Shown here one piece after another: positions 44,539 to 51,853 of a DNA stretch of 64,000 nucleotides (positions are counted from its first letter, which is position 1; each line of letters opens with the position of its first letter). The notes under the pieces are model-generated. The model did not search any database. It saw only the letters and a program-made list of their open reading frames with translations, and had not been told where the DNA came from. Source of the DNA: a virus; the IMG/VR virus record IMGVR_UViG_3300031566_005149, positions 1-64,000 of that record; one strand, written 5' to 3'. The translations under genes were made by a program, and so were the position numbers.

Positions 44539-44589
44539 AACTTATACAGCGAATTAACCAATTGCACTGTCTTATTCTCCGTATAAGTT
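44539..44589. repeat. 9-bp inverted repeat between genes
   Basis: AACTTATAC (44539) and GTATAAGTT (44581) are perfect inverted repeats 33 nt apart, between the 3' end of a homing endonuclease gene and the next start. It may mark an insertion site or a weak hairpin. Confidence 0.45.
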
Positions 44590-44591
44590 AA

Positions 44592-45464
44592 TCATTTTCC
44601 ATTTTTACATTTCATATCCTGATACCCACATTCTTTTTTTCTATGAACTCCTCTATGGCATTTCTTACAGTAAGTAATACATTTATCAATATCAGCACTC
44701 TCAAGTGGTTCCCATCTAATTCCTTCAATATGATGACAGTGCAAAGATTTTATAAAACCACACTTCCGGCAAGTCCAGTTATCTCTTTCAAAAACCAGAT
44801 GCCTAAGTTGTGGTTGAACTTCTCTTGATAAGTATTTTGTCTTATTTTCTTCGGCTGAATATTTTTGTTTTCTATATATTGAGCATTCCTTTTTACATTC
44901 ATTACTACAATATAATCTATACTCTCCACCGACTGTTCCATTTAAAGCATATATTCTGCATTGAATTTCACTTCTTTTTGGTGTATACCACCTACCACAA
45001 TATGTGCATGTAACATCTAAAATTTTAGAATTCTCTTTATTTCTTTTCACCTTTTCAGCATATTTTATTTGACTTGCATAGGTATTATATAATGGTATAT
45101 TCTTTTGATAATAACCACCAGACCAATTAGGATGTTTTTTTCCTTTCATTTTTCCTTTTCGATTTCTTCTTATTAATCTTTTGGTTTCTTCCGACCGAAT
45201 GAGACCATGGCTCGGACTGTTTTCTCCTCTAAAACGCCCAATTAAAGATTTACTAATTTTTTCTTTCGTTTTATCTGAAGGATTTCTACTTGTTAAATAA
45301 CACGATTTGCTACAAAAATTGCTAATTTTATGAAAGTACGTTAAATATGGATTTCCACATTTATCACATTTATCTATATAAACATAAGCATGTTTGTTTT
45401 CAAACCATCTATTTGTTTTTAAGTCATATTTTAATTTATTTAAATTATCCCAACATATTTTCAT
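44592..45464 (-). CDS. HNH homing endonuclease
   Basis: The protein has 290 residues. Cys clusters at the N-terminus (CDKCGNPYLTYFHKISNFCSKSC), NUMOD3-like GENSPSHGLIRSEETKRLI, a middle Cys pair (CTYCGRWYT), and a C-terminal HNH: CRKCGFIKSLHCHHIEGI and CITYCKKCHRGVH. It is inserted in the glycan-type module, close to a second endonuclease. Very Lys-rich, typical for free-standing homing enzymes. Confidence 0.9.
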   Translation of the reverse strand: MKICWDNLNKLKYDLKTNRWFENKHAYVYIDKCDKCGNPYLTYFHKISNFCSKSCYLTSRNPSDKTKEKISKSLIGRFRGENSPSHGLIRSEETKRLIRRNRKGKMKGKKHPNWSGGYYQKNIPLYNTYASQIKYAEKVKRNKENSKILDVTCTYCGRWYTPKRSEIQCRIYALNGTVGGEYRLYCSNECKKECSIYRKQKYSAEENKTKYLSREVQPQLRHLVFERDNWTCRKCGFIKSLHCHHIEGIRWEPLESADIDKCITYCKKCHRGVHRKKECGYQDMKCKNGK

Positions 45465-45467
45465 AAA

Positions 45468-46535
45468 CTATTTATCATATCCTTTTTCTTTTATAAATGT
45501 TTTCCATTTAGTTTCATATTCCTCATCTTTAATTATATAGCTATCATATTTCCATTTTTTAAAAAAACCAGTACGTTCACTATATGGACCAAATTCTTTT
45601 CTTTTAGAATTATCATATATCGGTTTGTTGCCGTAATATTCTAAATTTGAATACCGTCTGTTGAAAAAACTGTCCTCCCCAGTATCATAATACATATACA
45701 AATAACGATAATCACCTGTCAAATAAAATTTATATAAAGTATCTTTTTCATGTTTGCTAAAATATTCTCCATCGTTCCTCATGTCAAAAAAATTTTTTGA
45801 TAAAGGATTCAAATGTTGTTGACATATTACCTTCATTTCGCCACCAAGATTTCTGAATCCAACCAACTCCTTCCAAGTGCTCGGTTGATTGTAACTTGCA
45901 TAATGATCAATCTTTCCAGCATATTTATGACCCTTCGGAAATAAGGGTTGCATTCTCGGGACAATGTTTTTAATGTTTCTCTCTTTTACAAAGTCCCTCA
46001 ATAAAACTTCGGGGCTGTAACTTTCAGGGATATTATTCTCTAACATGGCTATGACATAATCAACGAACATATGAAATACCCAACATTTCATTATCATAGC
46101 GGCTGTATGTAATGTGCTATCTGCCGTAACACACATCATATCTCCATCATTGCGTTTAACCACATCTTTAAGTTTATCAACATTCTCTGGCTTCTCCCAA
46201 ATGCAGTCACCGTTCGTAATTATAACAGCCTCAATATTGTTCAGGGGCCTGATGAGTCCACCCGCGAGGACCACATCATACAACCACCCTATTCGCTTCT
46301 CAGCACCGTATGTGATAGGTTTTGTTACTATTGAATGTGGTATATTCATTATATTATCATGTGGCCAGGATTTATGTGAATCATATGATAGTATCACGTA
46401 CTTTCCAGTTTTCATATAATTGTTTAATGTTGCCTCTAAGAACATGCGATGTCCAGGATGGCTAGTGACTATAATTGCTGTATCTGTTCTTAGGATAAAA
46501 TCATTTTGTTTGTATTGTTTAGATGTTGCTACCAT
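45468..46535 (-). CDS. Glycosyltransferase-like protein (paralogue 2)
   Basis: The protein has 355 residues. It shares with the protein at 42674 the opening TAIIVTSHPGHRMFLEATLN, MKTGKYVILSYD, AVIITNGDCIWEKPENVDKL, then WKELVGFRNLGG (compare WDKLIGFRHIHG). This implies a shared GT-A-like fold and perhaps different sugar acceptors. It lies between two endonuclease genes, suggesting that the two paralogues were once adjacent and were split by mobile insertions. Confidence 0.6.
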   Translation of the reverse strand: MVATSKQYKQNDFILRTDTAIIVTSHPGHRMFLEATLNNYMKTGKYVILSYDSHKSWPHDNIMNIPHSIVTKPITYGAEKRIGWLYDVVLAGGLIRPLNNIEAVIITNGDCIWEKPENVDKLKDVVKRNDGDMMCVTADSTLHTAAMIMKCWVFHMFVDYVIAMLENNIPESYSPEVLLRDFVKERNIKNIVPRMQPLFPKGHKYAGKIDHYASYNQPSTWKELVGFRNLGGEMKVICQQHLNPLSKNFFDMRNDGEYFSKHEKDTLYKFYLTGDYRYLYMYYDTGEDSFFNRRYSNLEYYGNKPIYDNSKRKEFGPYSERTGFFKKWKYDSYIIKDEEYETKWKTFIKEKGYDK

Positions 46536-47186
46536 TTAAATATCCTTCCACGTTCTACCATTTTTAATATTATAAATATGACCCACTGTTATATTATATA
46601 TTTTTGAAATTTCTTTGGGTTTTAGATTATTTTCATTCAATAAATTTTTTATTTTTCTGACTGAAATTACATTTAGACTTCTACCATTTTTTTGTTGTCT
46701 CTTATTATTTGATTGTTCTTTCTTTGTTGCCCATCTACAGTTCCATGGACCATAAGAACCATTATTATCTGGATATCTATCTATACTCATTCCATCTGGA
46801 CATTCACCCATATCTTTCAAAAAATTTTGAAATGAACTTCTCCACCTTCTACAGACAAAGATTCCTCTTCCTCCATAATATAAATAATCATTTCTTTTTG
46901 GGTTATGACACCTGCGAATCATACCTGACCACACATTATAAAGAGGATGTCGGGTTTTTCTACGAGACATACCATGTTTTGTTGACCTTTTTATTAATTT
47001 CTCATTTCTTAAACACCCACACGATTTTGTTTTATTGAATGTTAAGTCGCATGATCTAACTTGGTATAGATTCCCACAATCACATTTACACAACCACACC
47101 ACAAGTCCATTCAATCTTTTTCCAGTCTCTTTTATAACACCTAATCTACCAAACCGTTTACCCGATAATTCTATTTTTGCTCCCAT
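46536..47186 (-). CDS. AP2/HNH-type homing endonuclease-like protein
   Basis: The protein has 216 residues. Zinc-type CKCDCGNLYQ and KSCGCL, then HPLYNVWSGMIRRCHNPK, YYGGRGIFVCRRW, SIDRYPDNNGSYGPWNCRWA and TKKEQSNNKR, a pattern of phage and mobile DNA-binding/nuclease proteins. The C-terminal 50 residues form a helix-turn-helix (KEISKIYNITVGHIYNIKNGR). It overlaps the downstream end of the methyltransferase gene by 16 nt. Probably a selfish element. Confidence 0.8.
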   Translation of the reverse strand: MGAKIELSGKRFGRLGVIKETGKRLNGLVVWLCKCDCGNLYQVRSCDLTFNKTKSCGCLRNEKLIKRSTKHGMSRRKTRHPLYNVWSGMIRRCHNPKRNDYLYYGGRGIFVCRRWRSSFQNFLKDMGECPDGMSIDRYPDNNGSYGPWNCRWATKKEQSNNKRQQKNGRSLNVISVRKIKNLLNENNLKPKEISKIYNITVGHIYNIKNGRTWKDI

Positions 47187-47779
47187 TTTCTAAAAACTCT
47201 CCTTTTTATAATTGTCAAACCAACGTTAAAAGCCGAAAATGGAAATGTTAAAACATCGAATCTAGAGTCATTTTCAAGATCAATCCTTAATTTGTATACC
47301 TGTCCGCATTTATGATTGACAGACCATGACTCATCTGGTGGTAGAGAATCATGAAGTACAATCATCCCATCTTTAACCAAAAGTTCATTCATACTCCAAA
47401 AATCTCGCTTTACTATATCATACTCATGCGACCCATCGATAAATCCAAAAGCAATATTAGATTTTACTATTTTACTTTTAAAAAAATCATCTGATGTCCC
47501 TCTATATATAACAGAATTTTCACAGAAATATCCACTGGTATTTTTCATGTTTTCTATTAATGATTTAGAATAGTCGCAATGATAAATTTTTCTGTCATGC
47601 TTCATAGCCAACTCAGAAAGAAAAATGGATGTTTCACAAATTCCTATCTCTAATATATCTCCCTTAACATAATTCAAAACATAATCAGATAGGACTCCTA
47701 ACAATCCCCACCTATCCCAACCAAATGAACCTGCTACGACTTGTTTATATAAATTCTTTAATGCTGGATGTTCACCCAT
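47171..47779 (-). CDS. Class I SAM-dependent methyltransferase
   Basis: The protein has 202 residues. SAM-binding start GDILEIGICETSIFL (motif I), acidic KIYHCDYS (motif II), and NIAFGFIDGSHEYDIVKRDF, followed by GMIVLHDSL, as in Methyltransf_24/O-methyltransferases acting on sugars. Place beside a sulfotransferase suggests a sugar or small-molecule acceptor; a DNA base target is unlikely. Its ATG overlaps the stop of the sulfotransferase gene. Confidence 0.8.
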   Translation of the reverse strand: MGEHPALKNLYKQVVAGSFGWDRWGLLGVLSDYVLNYVKGDILEIGICETSIFLSELAMKHDRKIYHCDYSKSLIENMKNTSGYFCENSVIYRGTSDDFFKSKIVKSNIAFGFIDGSHEYDIVKRDFWSMNELLVKDGMIVLHDSLPPDESWSVNHKCGQVYKLRIDLENDSRFDVLTFPFSAFNVGLTIIKRRVFRKWEQK

Positions 47780-48459
47780 TATTTCCTCCCAAAATGTACT
47801 TTATTTAAATCTCTCATTTCTTGAACTAATTTATTTCCTTCTAAGTGACATGTTTGCAAACCTAACGTTCTTATAGACTTAAATAAAGGTTTTGCATCAT
47901 ATAAATAATCTGGAAACATCTGAATCTCAAATGGTATTTTAAGTTTTAACATCATAGTTATACAATCTGCAAAATCTTCTTTATATGGAGTAACACTTTT
48001 TGATCCTCTCTTCGGGTCATCATATTGCTTGGGGAGACGAGCTCTGGACTGTCTAACATCTTCAAAGTCTCTATGTAGTATAATGTATCTAAAATCTTTT
48101 CTAACTCTCCACCAAGCTTTTATTATTTCTGGATGCCACATGAATCTAGGGTCTTTAATAAAATGAATTGGACCCTGTTTTGGATCGTTGTTGAAATTTT
48201 CCATGGCTTGTTTATATGTGTATCCATAACCACCTTTACCCCAATAATCACCCAAACACATTTTATTAACATCTATCCGTCCAGTTTGATTCATTTGTTG
48301 GTTAAGATCATGATTTAAACTATGAACAGTTGATAGTTCATACCCAGCATCTACCGCTTCATGCCAGTTTATATTTTTGCCAGTTTTATAATTCATGGCC
48401 ATTAAAACTTTAGCAAGAAAAGAAGTGCCACACCTACCAAGGCCGGTTATAACAAGCAT
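47779..48459 (-). CDS. Sulfotransferase family protein
   Basis: The protein has 226 residues from the ATG at 48459, with GGGAG 7 nt upstream; an upstream in-frame TTG is less likely. P-loop-like PAPS-binding motif TGLGRCGTSFLAK (5-17), then HFIKDPRFMWHPEII and IILHRDFEDVRQSRAR, matching the 3'-phosphate-binding region of sulfotransferases. It would move sulfate from PAPS to an acceptor, here probably a glycan. It starts 1 nt after a small upstream gene. Confidence 0.75.
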   Translation of the reverse strand: MLVITGLGRCGTSFLAKVLMAMNYKTGKNINWHEAVDAGYELSTVHSLNHDLNQQMNQTGRIDVNKMCLGDYWGKGGYGYTYKQAMENFNNDPKQGPIHFIKDPRFMWHPEIIKAWWRVRKDFRYIILHRDFEDVRQSRARLPKQYDDPKRGSKSVTPYKEDFADCITMMLKLKIPFEIQMFPDYLYDAKPLFKSIRTLGLQTCHLEGNKLVQEMRDLNKVHFGRK

Positions 48460-48460
48460 A

Positions 48461-48631
48461 TTATTCTCCCATAAATTCAACTGTGTGTTTTTTCATGTGT
48501 CGTTTGATGATTCTATCATAAGGTTTTAAAATTTCTTTAATTTTTTCTTCGATTGTTTCCATAACTTTTTTCTTGAACTGCACTTTTACCCATACAGTTT
48601 TTCTATTTGCCTTTACAACATCTCCTATCAT
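48461..48631 (-). CDS. 56-aa basic protein
   Basis: Begins ATG (48631) after GAGG; starts MIGDVVKANRKTVWVKVQFK, then helix METIEEKIKEILKPYDRII and a basic end. TAA is 1 nt before the sulfotransferase ATG. A perfect class B motif is 11 nt upstream. It is a real but unrecognised small gene. Confidence 0.65.
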   Translation of the reverse strand: MIGDVVKANRKTVWVKVQFKKKVMETIEEKIKEILKPYDRIIKRHMKKHTVEFMGE

Positions 48632-48642
48632 TGTTTATCCTC

Positions 48643-48657
48643 ATTTATATTTTGTTC
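48643..48657 (-). promoter_or_regulatory. Class B promoter-like motif (sulfotransferase unit)
   Basis: On the minus strand GAACAAAATATAAAT, identical over 15 bases to the plus-strand copy at 10871. Only 11 nt separate it from the ATG, and GAGG follows directly, so a canonical -10 reading would leave no leader. This favours a start site inside the motif. Two ORFs of 12-13 codons lie in the 48658-48765 gap and are not called. Confidence 0.75.
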
Positions 48658-48765
48658 TAAGTTATTTTATTAATCTATCCACCAACTATATGAGTTGGAT
48701 TACCTGCGTTTTTCATTACATCTAAATTTTGCTTTCATTATTTAATTCCTTTCTTGTTATTTGTG

Positions 48766-49863
48766 TCACCAACCCTTTTTAATGCAATCGATAATGTATT
48801 CTCTATCTTCCTTTGTCACCCAAAATCCCACAGGAATACAAATATATTTATCATATATACTATCTAAATTTGGAAGATTCTTTTGAAACTTCTTTGTGTA
48901 TGTATAATTATCAAGTCTTTCGTGGACCCTACTTGTTGCAATGCCACATTGCCCCATATAATTTGCAAAGGAGGTTCTATCTTCAACCAAAATTGTATAT
49001 AACCAACTAGAAGAAACTCTATCTGTTAATATTTGCGGAGTTTCTATACCATCAACGTTTTTTAGTTCTTTATCATAGTATTGGGCGTTCGACTGAGCAA
49101 TTTTAACATTTTCTTCTGCTAATTTTATATTACCCATACCTATAACTGCATTTACATCATTAAGATGGAATTTATATCCAGCTTCTTCAATATCATTGAC
49201 ACATCTCATATCTTTAAGATTATTTTCACGACTAATACCAAACCATCTCAAAAGTTTTCCTCTTTTGTAAGCATCTATTTCTCTTGTAAATAAAATTCCA
49301 CCGTCTACAGTTGTTAGAAACTTAATAGCCTGTGTGCTTATCATACAATAATCTGAGTATTGACAATCACCGATTATTGAATCCTTATACATAGAGCCGA
49401 AGGTGTGGGCCGCATCTTCTATTAATACTAAATTATTATCTTTGGCTATTTTGGAGATTGGTTCTAGATCCACAGGATAACCACCCCAATGAACAACAAC
49501 AATTGCCTTAGTATCTTCCCGAATCGATTCTTCTATAGACTGCGGAATCATATTAATATCATTTCCAGTGTCTGACCAAATAATATCAGCGCCGCATGTA
49601 ATAACTGGAGTTATTGACGCCGAGCAGCTCAAGGAAGGGCATATAACAGATGTCCCAGGACCAACGCCAGCTATATGTAAAGCTAAAGTTAACCCATGTG
49701 TACCAGAAGATAGAGACATTACATTTTTATTGTTAAATTTTTTAGATAAAACTTTTTCATATTCTTCTACTTTTTCGCCCTGCCCAATCCAACCACTGAA
49801 TAATACTTTTAATAAATCATTTTGAACAGTTGGAGACATGGCAACTTTAAACAGTGGTATCAT
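48766..49863 (-). CDS. DegT/DnrJ/EryC1-type sugar aminotransferase
   Basis: The protein has 365 residues, the family's usual size. PLP-enzyme marks: SLSSGTHGLTLALH, VICPSLSCSAS, LIEDAAHTFGS (D150 binds the pyridine N), STQAIKFLTTVDGGI with Schiff-base K181, and GYKFHLNDVNAVIG. It makes amino sugars from NDP-4- or 3-keto sugars for glycans or antibiotics. A phage copy beside glycosyltransferases suggests amino-sugar supply. No dehydratase or epimerase is visible, so the substrate may come from the host. Confidence 0.9.
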   Translation of the reverse strand: MIPLFKVAMSPTVQNDLLKVLFSGWIGQGEKVEEYEKVLSKKFNNKNVMSLSSGTHGLTLALHIAGVGPGTSVICPSLSCSASITPVITCGADIIWSDTGNDINMIPQSIEESIREDTKAIVVVHWGGYPVDLEPISKIAKDNNLVLIEDAAHTFGSMYKDSIIGDCQYSDYCMISTQAIKFLTTVDGGILFTREIDAYKRGKLLRWFGISRENNLKDMRCVNDIEEAGYKFHLNDVNAVIGMGNIKLAEENVKIAQSNAQYYDKELKNVDGIETPQILTDRVSSSWLYTILVEDRTSFANYMGQCGIATSRVHERLDNYTYTKKFQKNLPNLDSIYDKYICIPVGFWVTKEDREYIIDCIKKGW

Positions 49864-50221
49864 TATCTAAATCCTCCTTCTCTTTCCACTTTCCATTTTC
49901 TTTAACCTCTATCTTTAAATTTTTCTCGTCCATCATTTTTTCGACTTTTTCCTCTATCTTTACACCCTCAATTATTTCCTGTGCTTTTCGATTAACCCAT
50001 ATTCTAAACTTTGTACTATTAGATAATCTCTGCATGGCTATCTTTTTATTTATATGTTGATGTCTGTGTTCACGACTTTCGCCTCTCGCTCCAGATTCTC
50101 TATGAATTATTCGAACTCCCGAATCAGTTTTATTCTGATGTTGTCCACCCTTACCACCAGACCTGAAAGTCTGAACCTCGAAGTCTTTCTTGGTTAGTGT
50201 GAATAATTTTTTCTTTACCAT
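49847..50221 (-). CDS. GGQ-domain peptidyl-tRNA hydrolase / ribosome rescue protein (ArfB-RF type)
   Basis: The protein has 124 residues. FRSGGKGGQHQNKTDSGVRI, with GGQ at 25-27, is the class I release factor catalytic loop, as in ArfB (YaeJ) and RF-like phage proteins, followed by SREHRHQHINKKIAMQRL (conserved basic region) and a Lys/Glu-rich tail. It lacks stop-codon recognition domains, so it probably hydrolyses peptidyl-tRNA on stalled ribosomes. It overlaps the aminotransferase gene. Confidence 0.8.
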   Translation of the reverse strand: MVKKKLFTLTKKDFEVQTFRSGGKGGQHQNKTDSGVRIIHRESGARGESREHRHQHINKKIAMQRLSNSTKFRIWVNRKAQEIIEGVKIEEKVEKMMDEKNLKIEVKENGKWKEKEDLDNDTTV

Positions 50222-50865
50222 TTTACTCTCCTCAAGTATCCCTTTGGATTAAAAGACATTAAGTGACGTTCACAATTCCAGTCAACCTCAAAATCATCAT
50301 TTTCTTTCAGAAAGAATTCGACAGCTGCATACGCACCCTCATCTTCATGTTCCCATTCAACTGGGTGTCCAGGTTTTCCCGCATGAGTGTCTTCAACGAT
50401 CATATAATAGTCCTTACCAACAAATGCTTCATAAATCCCCATCTCTTGAAGCACATGATTACGGCTATGCCATGAATCTAAAATAACTATATTTTTCTTT
50501 GTCTTATTTCCAACAATCTTTTTAATAGCTTCAATCGTTAATGGATTGGTACTACTTCCATGTATAAAATCAATTCTATCTGACCATTCGTATTGAGCTA
50601 TTTCATCCTCGTCATATCTCTGCTCAATATCACATGTCACAACCCTACCCTGACCCATAAGCTCACATATGGATGCATAGAATAAAGCAGAGCCGCCTTT
50701 CGCTGTTCCCATTTCCAGAATATAGTCTGGTTTTAACTTAAATATAAGCTCTTGAATCACCATCATATCTGGAGGCCATTTGTAACATGGAACTCCAAGC
50801 CAGGAATTATCTTCCCAAATTCTAGCTCTCTCATATAGCTTATGGTATTCATCAATAAAATCCAT
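50215..50865 (-). CDS. CmcI-like methyltransferase
   Basis: The protein has 216 residues. YILEMGTAKGGSALFYASI (SAM-binding), RVVTCDIEQRYDEDE, IDFIHGSS, NIVILDSWHSRNHVLQEM and YMIVEDTHAGKPG resemble CmcI/cephalosporin-hydroxylase-type methyltransferases, many of which O-methylate sugars such as rhamnose. 'DTHAGKPG' plus 'EHEDEGAYAAVEFF' is typical. It overlaps the GGQ gene by 7 nt and follows another methyltransferase. Confidence 0.8.
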   Translation of the reverse strand: MDFIDEYHKLYERARIWEDNSWLGVPCYKWPPDMMVIQELIFKLKPDYILEMGTAKGGSALFYASICELMGQGRVVTCDIEQRYDEDEIAQYEWSDRIDFIHGSSTNPLTIEAIKKIVGNKTKKNIVILDSWHSRNHVLQEMGIYEAFVGKDYYMIVEDTHAGKPGHPVEWEHEDEGAYAAVEFFLKENDDFEVDWNCERHLMSFNPKGYLRRVKW

Positions 50866-50866
50866 G

Positions 50867-51478
50867 TTATCTCCTTGTTAAAACAGTAATTGATGGCCAA
50901 TCTTTTATGACCTTTACATCCCATTTTTTCCTTGCTGCTATAATTGGTAGCACTGAACGAATTGGCTTCTTGTTATATTTCTTCATCCACTCAACCTCAT
51001 CCCTTTCTGCACCCCCACCTTCTAATACAATTCGTCCACCTTTAGAGATTTTGTTTCCCCAAAGTTCGACAGTCTTTAGAAACGTATTTCCGTCATTTGC
51101 TATATCCATGTGGAGTAAATCTATCTCACCCTCAGCGTATTGACTATGAACCTCAAATGCATCACCTTGTAATATTGTTACATACTCATCCACCTCGTTG
51201 GCTCTAAGCATATTGTAAACATCGACAGCACTTCCATGATTATATTCAAATTTCTCAAACAGATCATATGCAATAACATGTCCATTAAAATATTCTGCTT
51301 TTGAATTTAATTTGGTTGCTTTAGCGAAGTGGTATAAAGAATATCCATCCAATACACCACATTCAACAATCAGACTTGGTTTGTATCCAAGAGTCATGAT
51401 CTCAAATGTTCGTCCGATATTATTTTTCTTGTATGACGATCTCATTGAGTCCAGTGGTTTATACTCCAATAGATTCAT
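50867..51478 (-). CDS. SAM-dependent methyltransferase-like protein
   Basis: The protein has 203 residues. LIVECGVLDGYSLYHFA (motif I, E-x-G-x-x-G), HVIAYDLFEKFEY (motif II, acidic), VTILQGDAFEV, and LLHMDIANDGNTFL followed by GGRIVLEGGG. Third methyltransferase in 4 kb, so several methyl groups may be added to one glycan. 4-nt overlap with the next upstream gene. Confidence 0.7.
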   Translation of the reverse strand: MNLLEYKPLDSMRSSYKKNNIGRTFEIMTLGYKPSLIVECGVLDGYSLYHFAKATKLNSKAEYFNGHVIAYDLFEKFEYNHGSAVDVYNMLRANEVDEYVTILQGDAFEVHSQYAEGEIDLLHMDIANDGNTFLKTVELWGNKISKGGRIVLEGGGAERDEVEWMKKYNKKPIRSVLPIIAARKKWDVKVIKDWPSITVLTRR

Positions 51479-51741
51479 TTAGCACCCCGCTCACACATTG
51501 TTTTATAGGAATCTTCTATATGTTTACATGAGTCAGCAGCCATAATCAACTCGTGTGCCAAAATTCTCGCCTCAGATTGTGTGAGATCGAAAGAACCTTT
51601 ACTAACATATCCATGCACCCATTGTCCTCTAGGTGGTGGATCATTCTTTGGGTCCTCATGACATATAAATGGCAATCCATCCAATGTTATAAGAACGTCA
51701 GGCCCATCACCCCAAGTACAAGTGGCTTTAATTTCTTCCAT
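51475..51741 (-). CDS. Hypothetical phage protein
   Basis: The protein has 88 residues. WGDGPDVLITLDGLPFICHED, GSFDLTQSEARILAHELIMAADSC and a C-terminal CxxH-like CKHIEDSYKTMC. Known only as a phage hypothetical; the N-terminus looks beta, the C-terminus helical. SD AAGGAG 7 nt before the ATG inside the upstream small gene. Confidence 0.65.
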   Translation of the reverse strand: MEEIKATCTWGDGPDVLITLDGLPFICHEDPKNDPPPRGQWVHGYVSKGSFDLTQSEARILAHELIMAADSCKHIEDSYKTMCERGAK

Positions 51742-51853
51742 TCATTTTCTCCTTTGTTCTCCAGTAAAGTAATAGAAATATCAAAATAAATTGAGATGCT
51801 TCCATTAAGAATTCAATAATATTTTCTAAATTTAAAGAAATCCAATATGACAT
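51728..51853 (-). CDS. 41-aa membrane peptide
   Basis: ATG (51853) overlaps the TAA of the large glycosyltransferase gene, and the ORF ends 14 nt inside the next gene. The product has one transmembrane helix (QFILIFLLLYW) and a basic end (RTKEKMNGRN). GGAG lies 8 nt upstream. Coupled expression makes it plausible; function unknown. Confidence 0.5.
   Translation of the reverse strand: MSYWISLNLENIIEFLMEASQFILIFLLLYWRTKEKMNGRN

Noticed and set aside
48658-48765. Two ORFs of 12-13 codons in the gap before the aminotransferase stop
   Set aside because: Too short and without a clear ribosome site or class B motif; may be the remains of a small gene.
51755-51769. GAGAACAAAGGAG on the minus strand as another class B promoter
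   Set aside because: It lies inside the coding end of a small gene, is mainly that region's Shine-Dalgarno, and lacks TAAAT.
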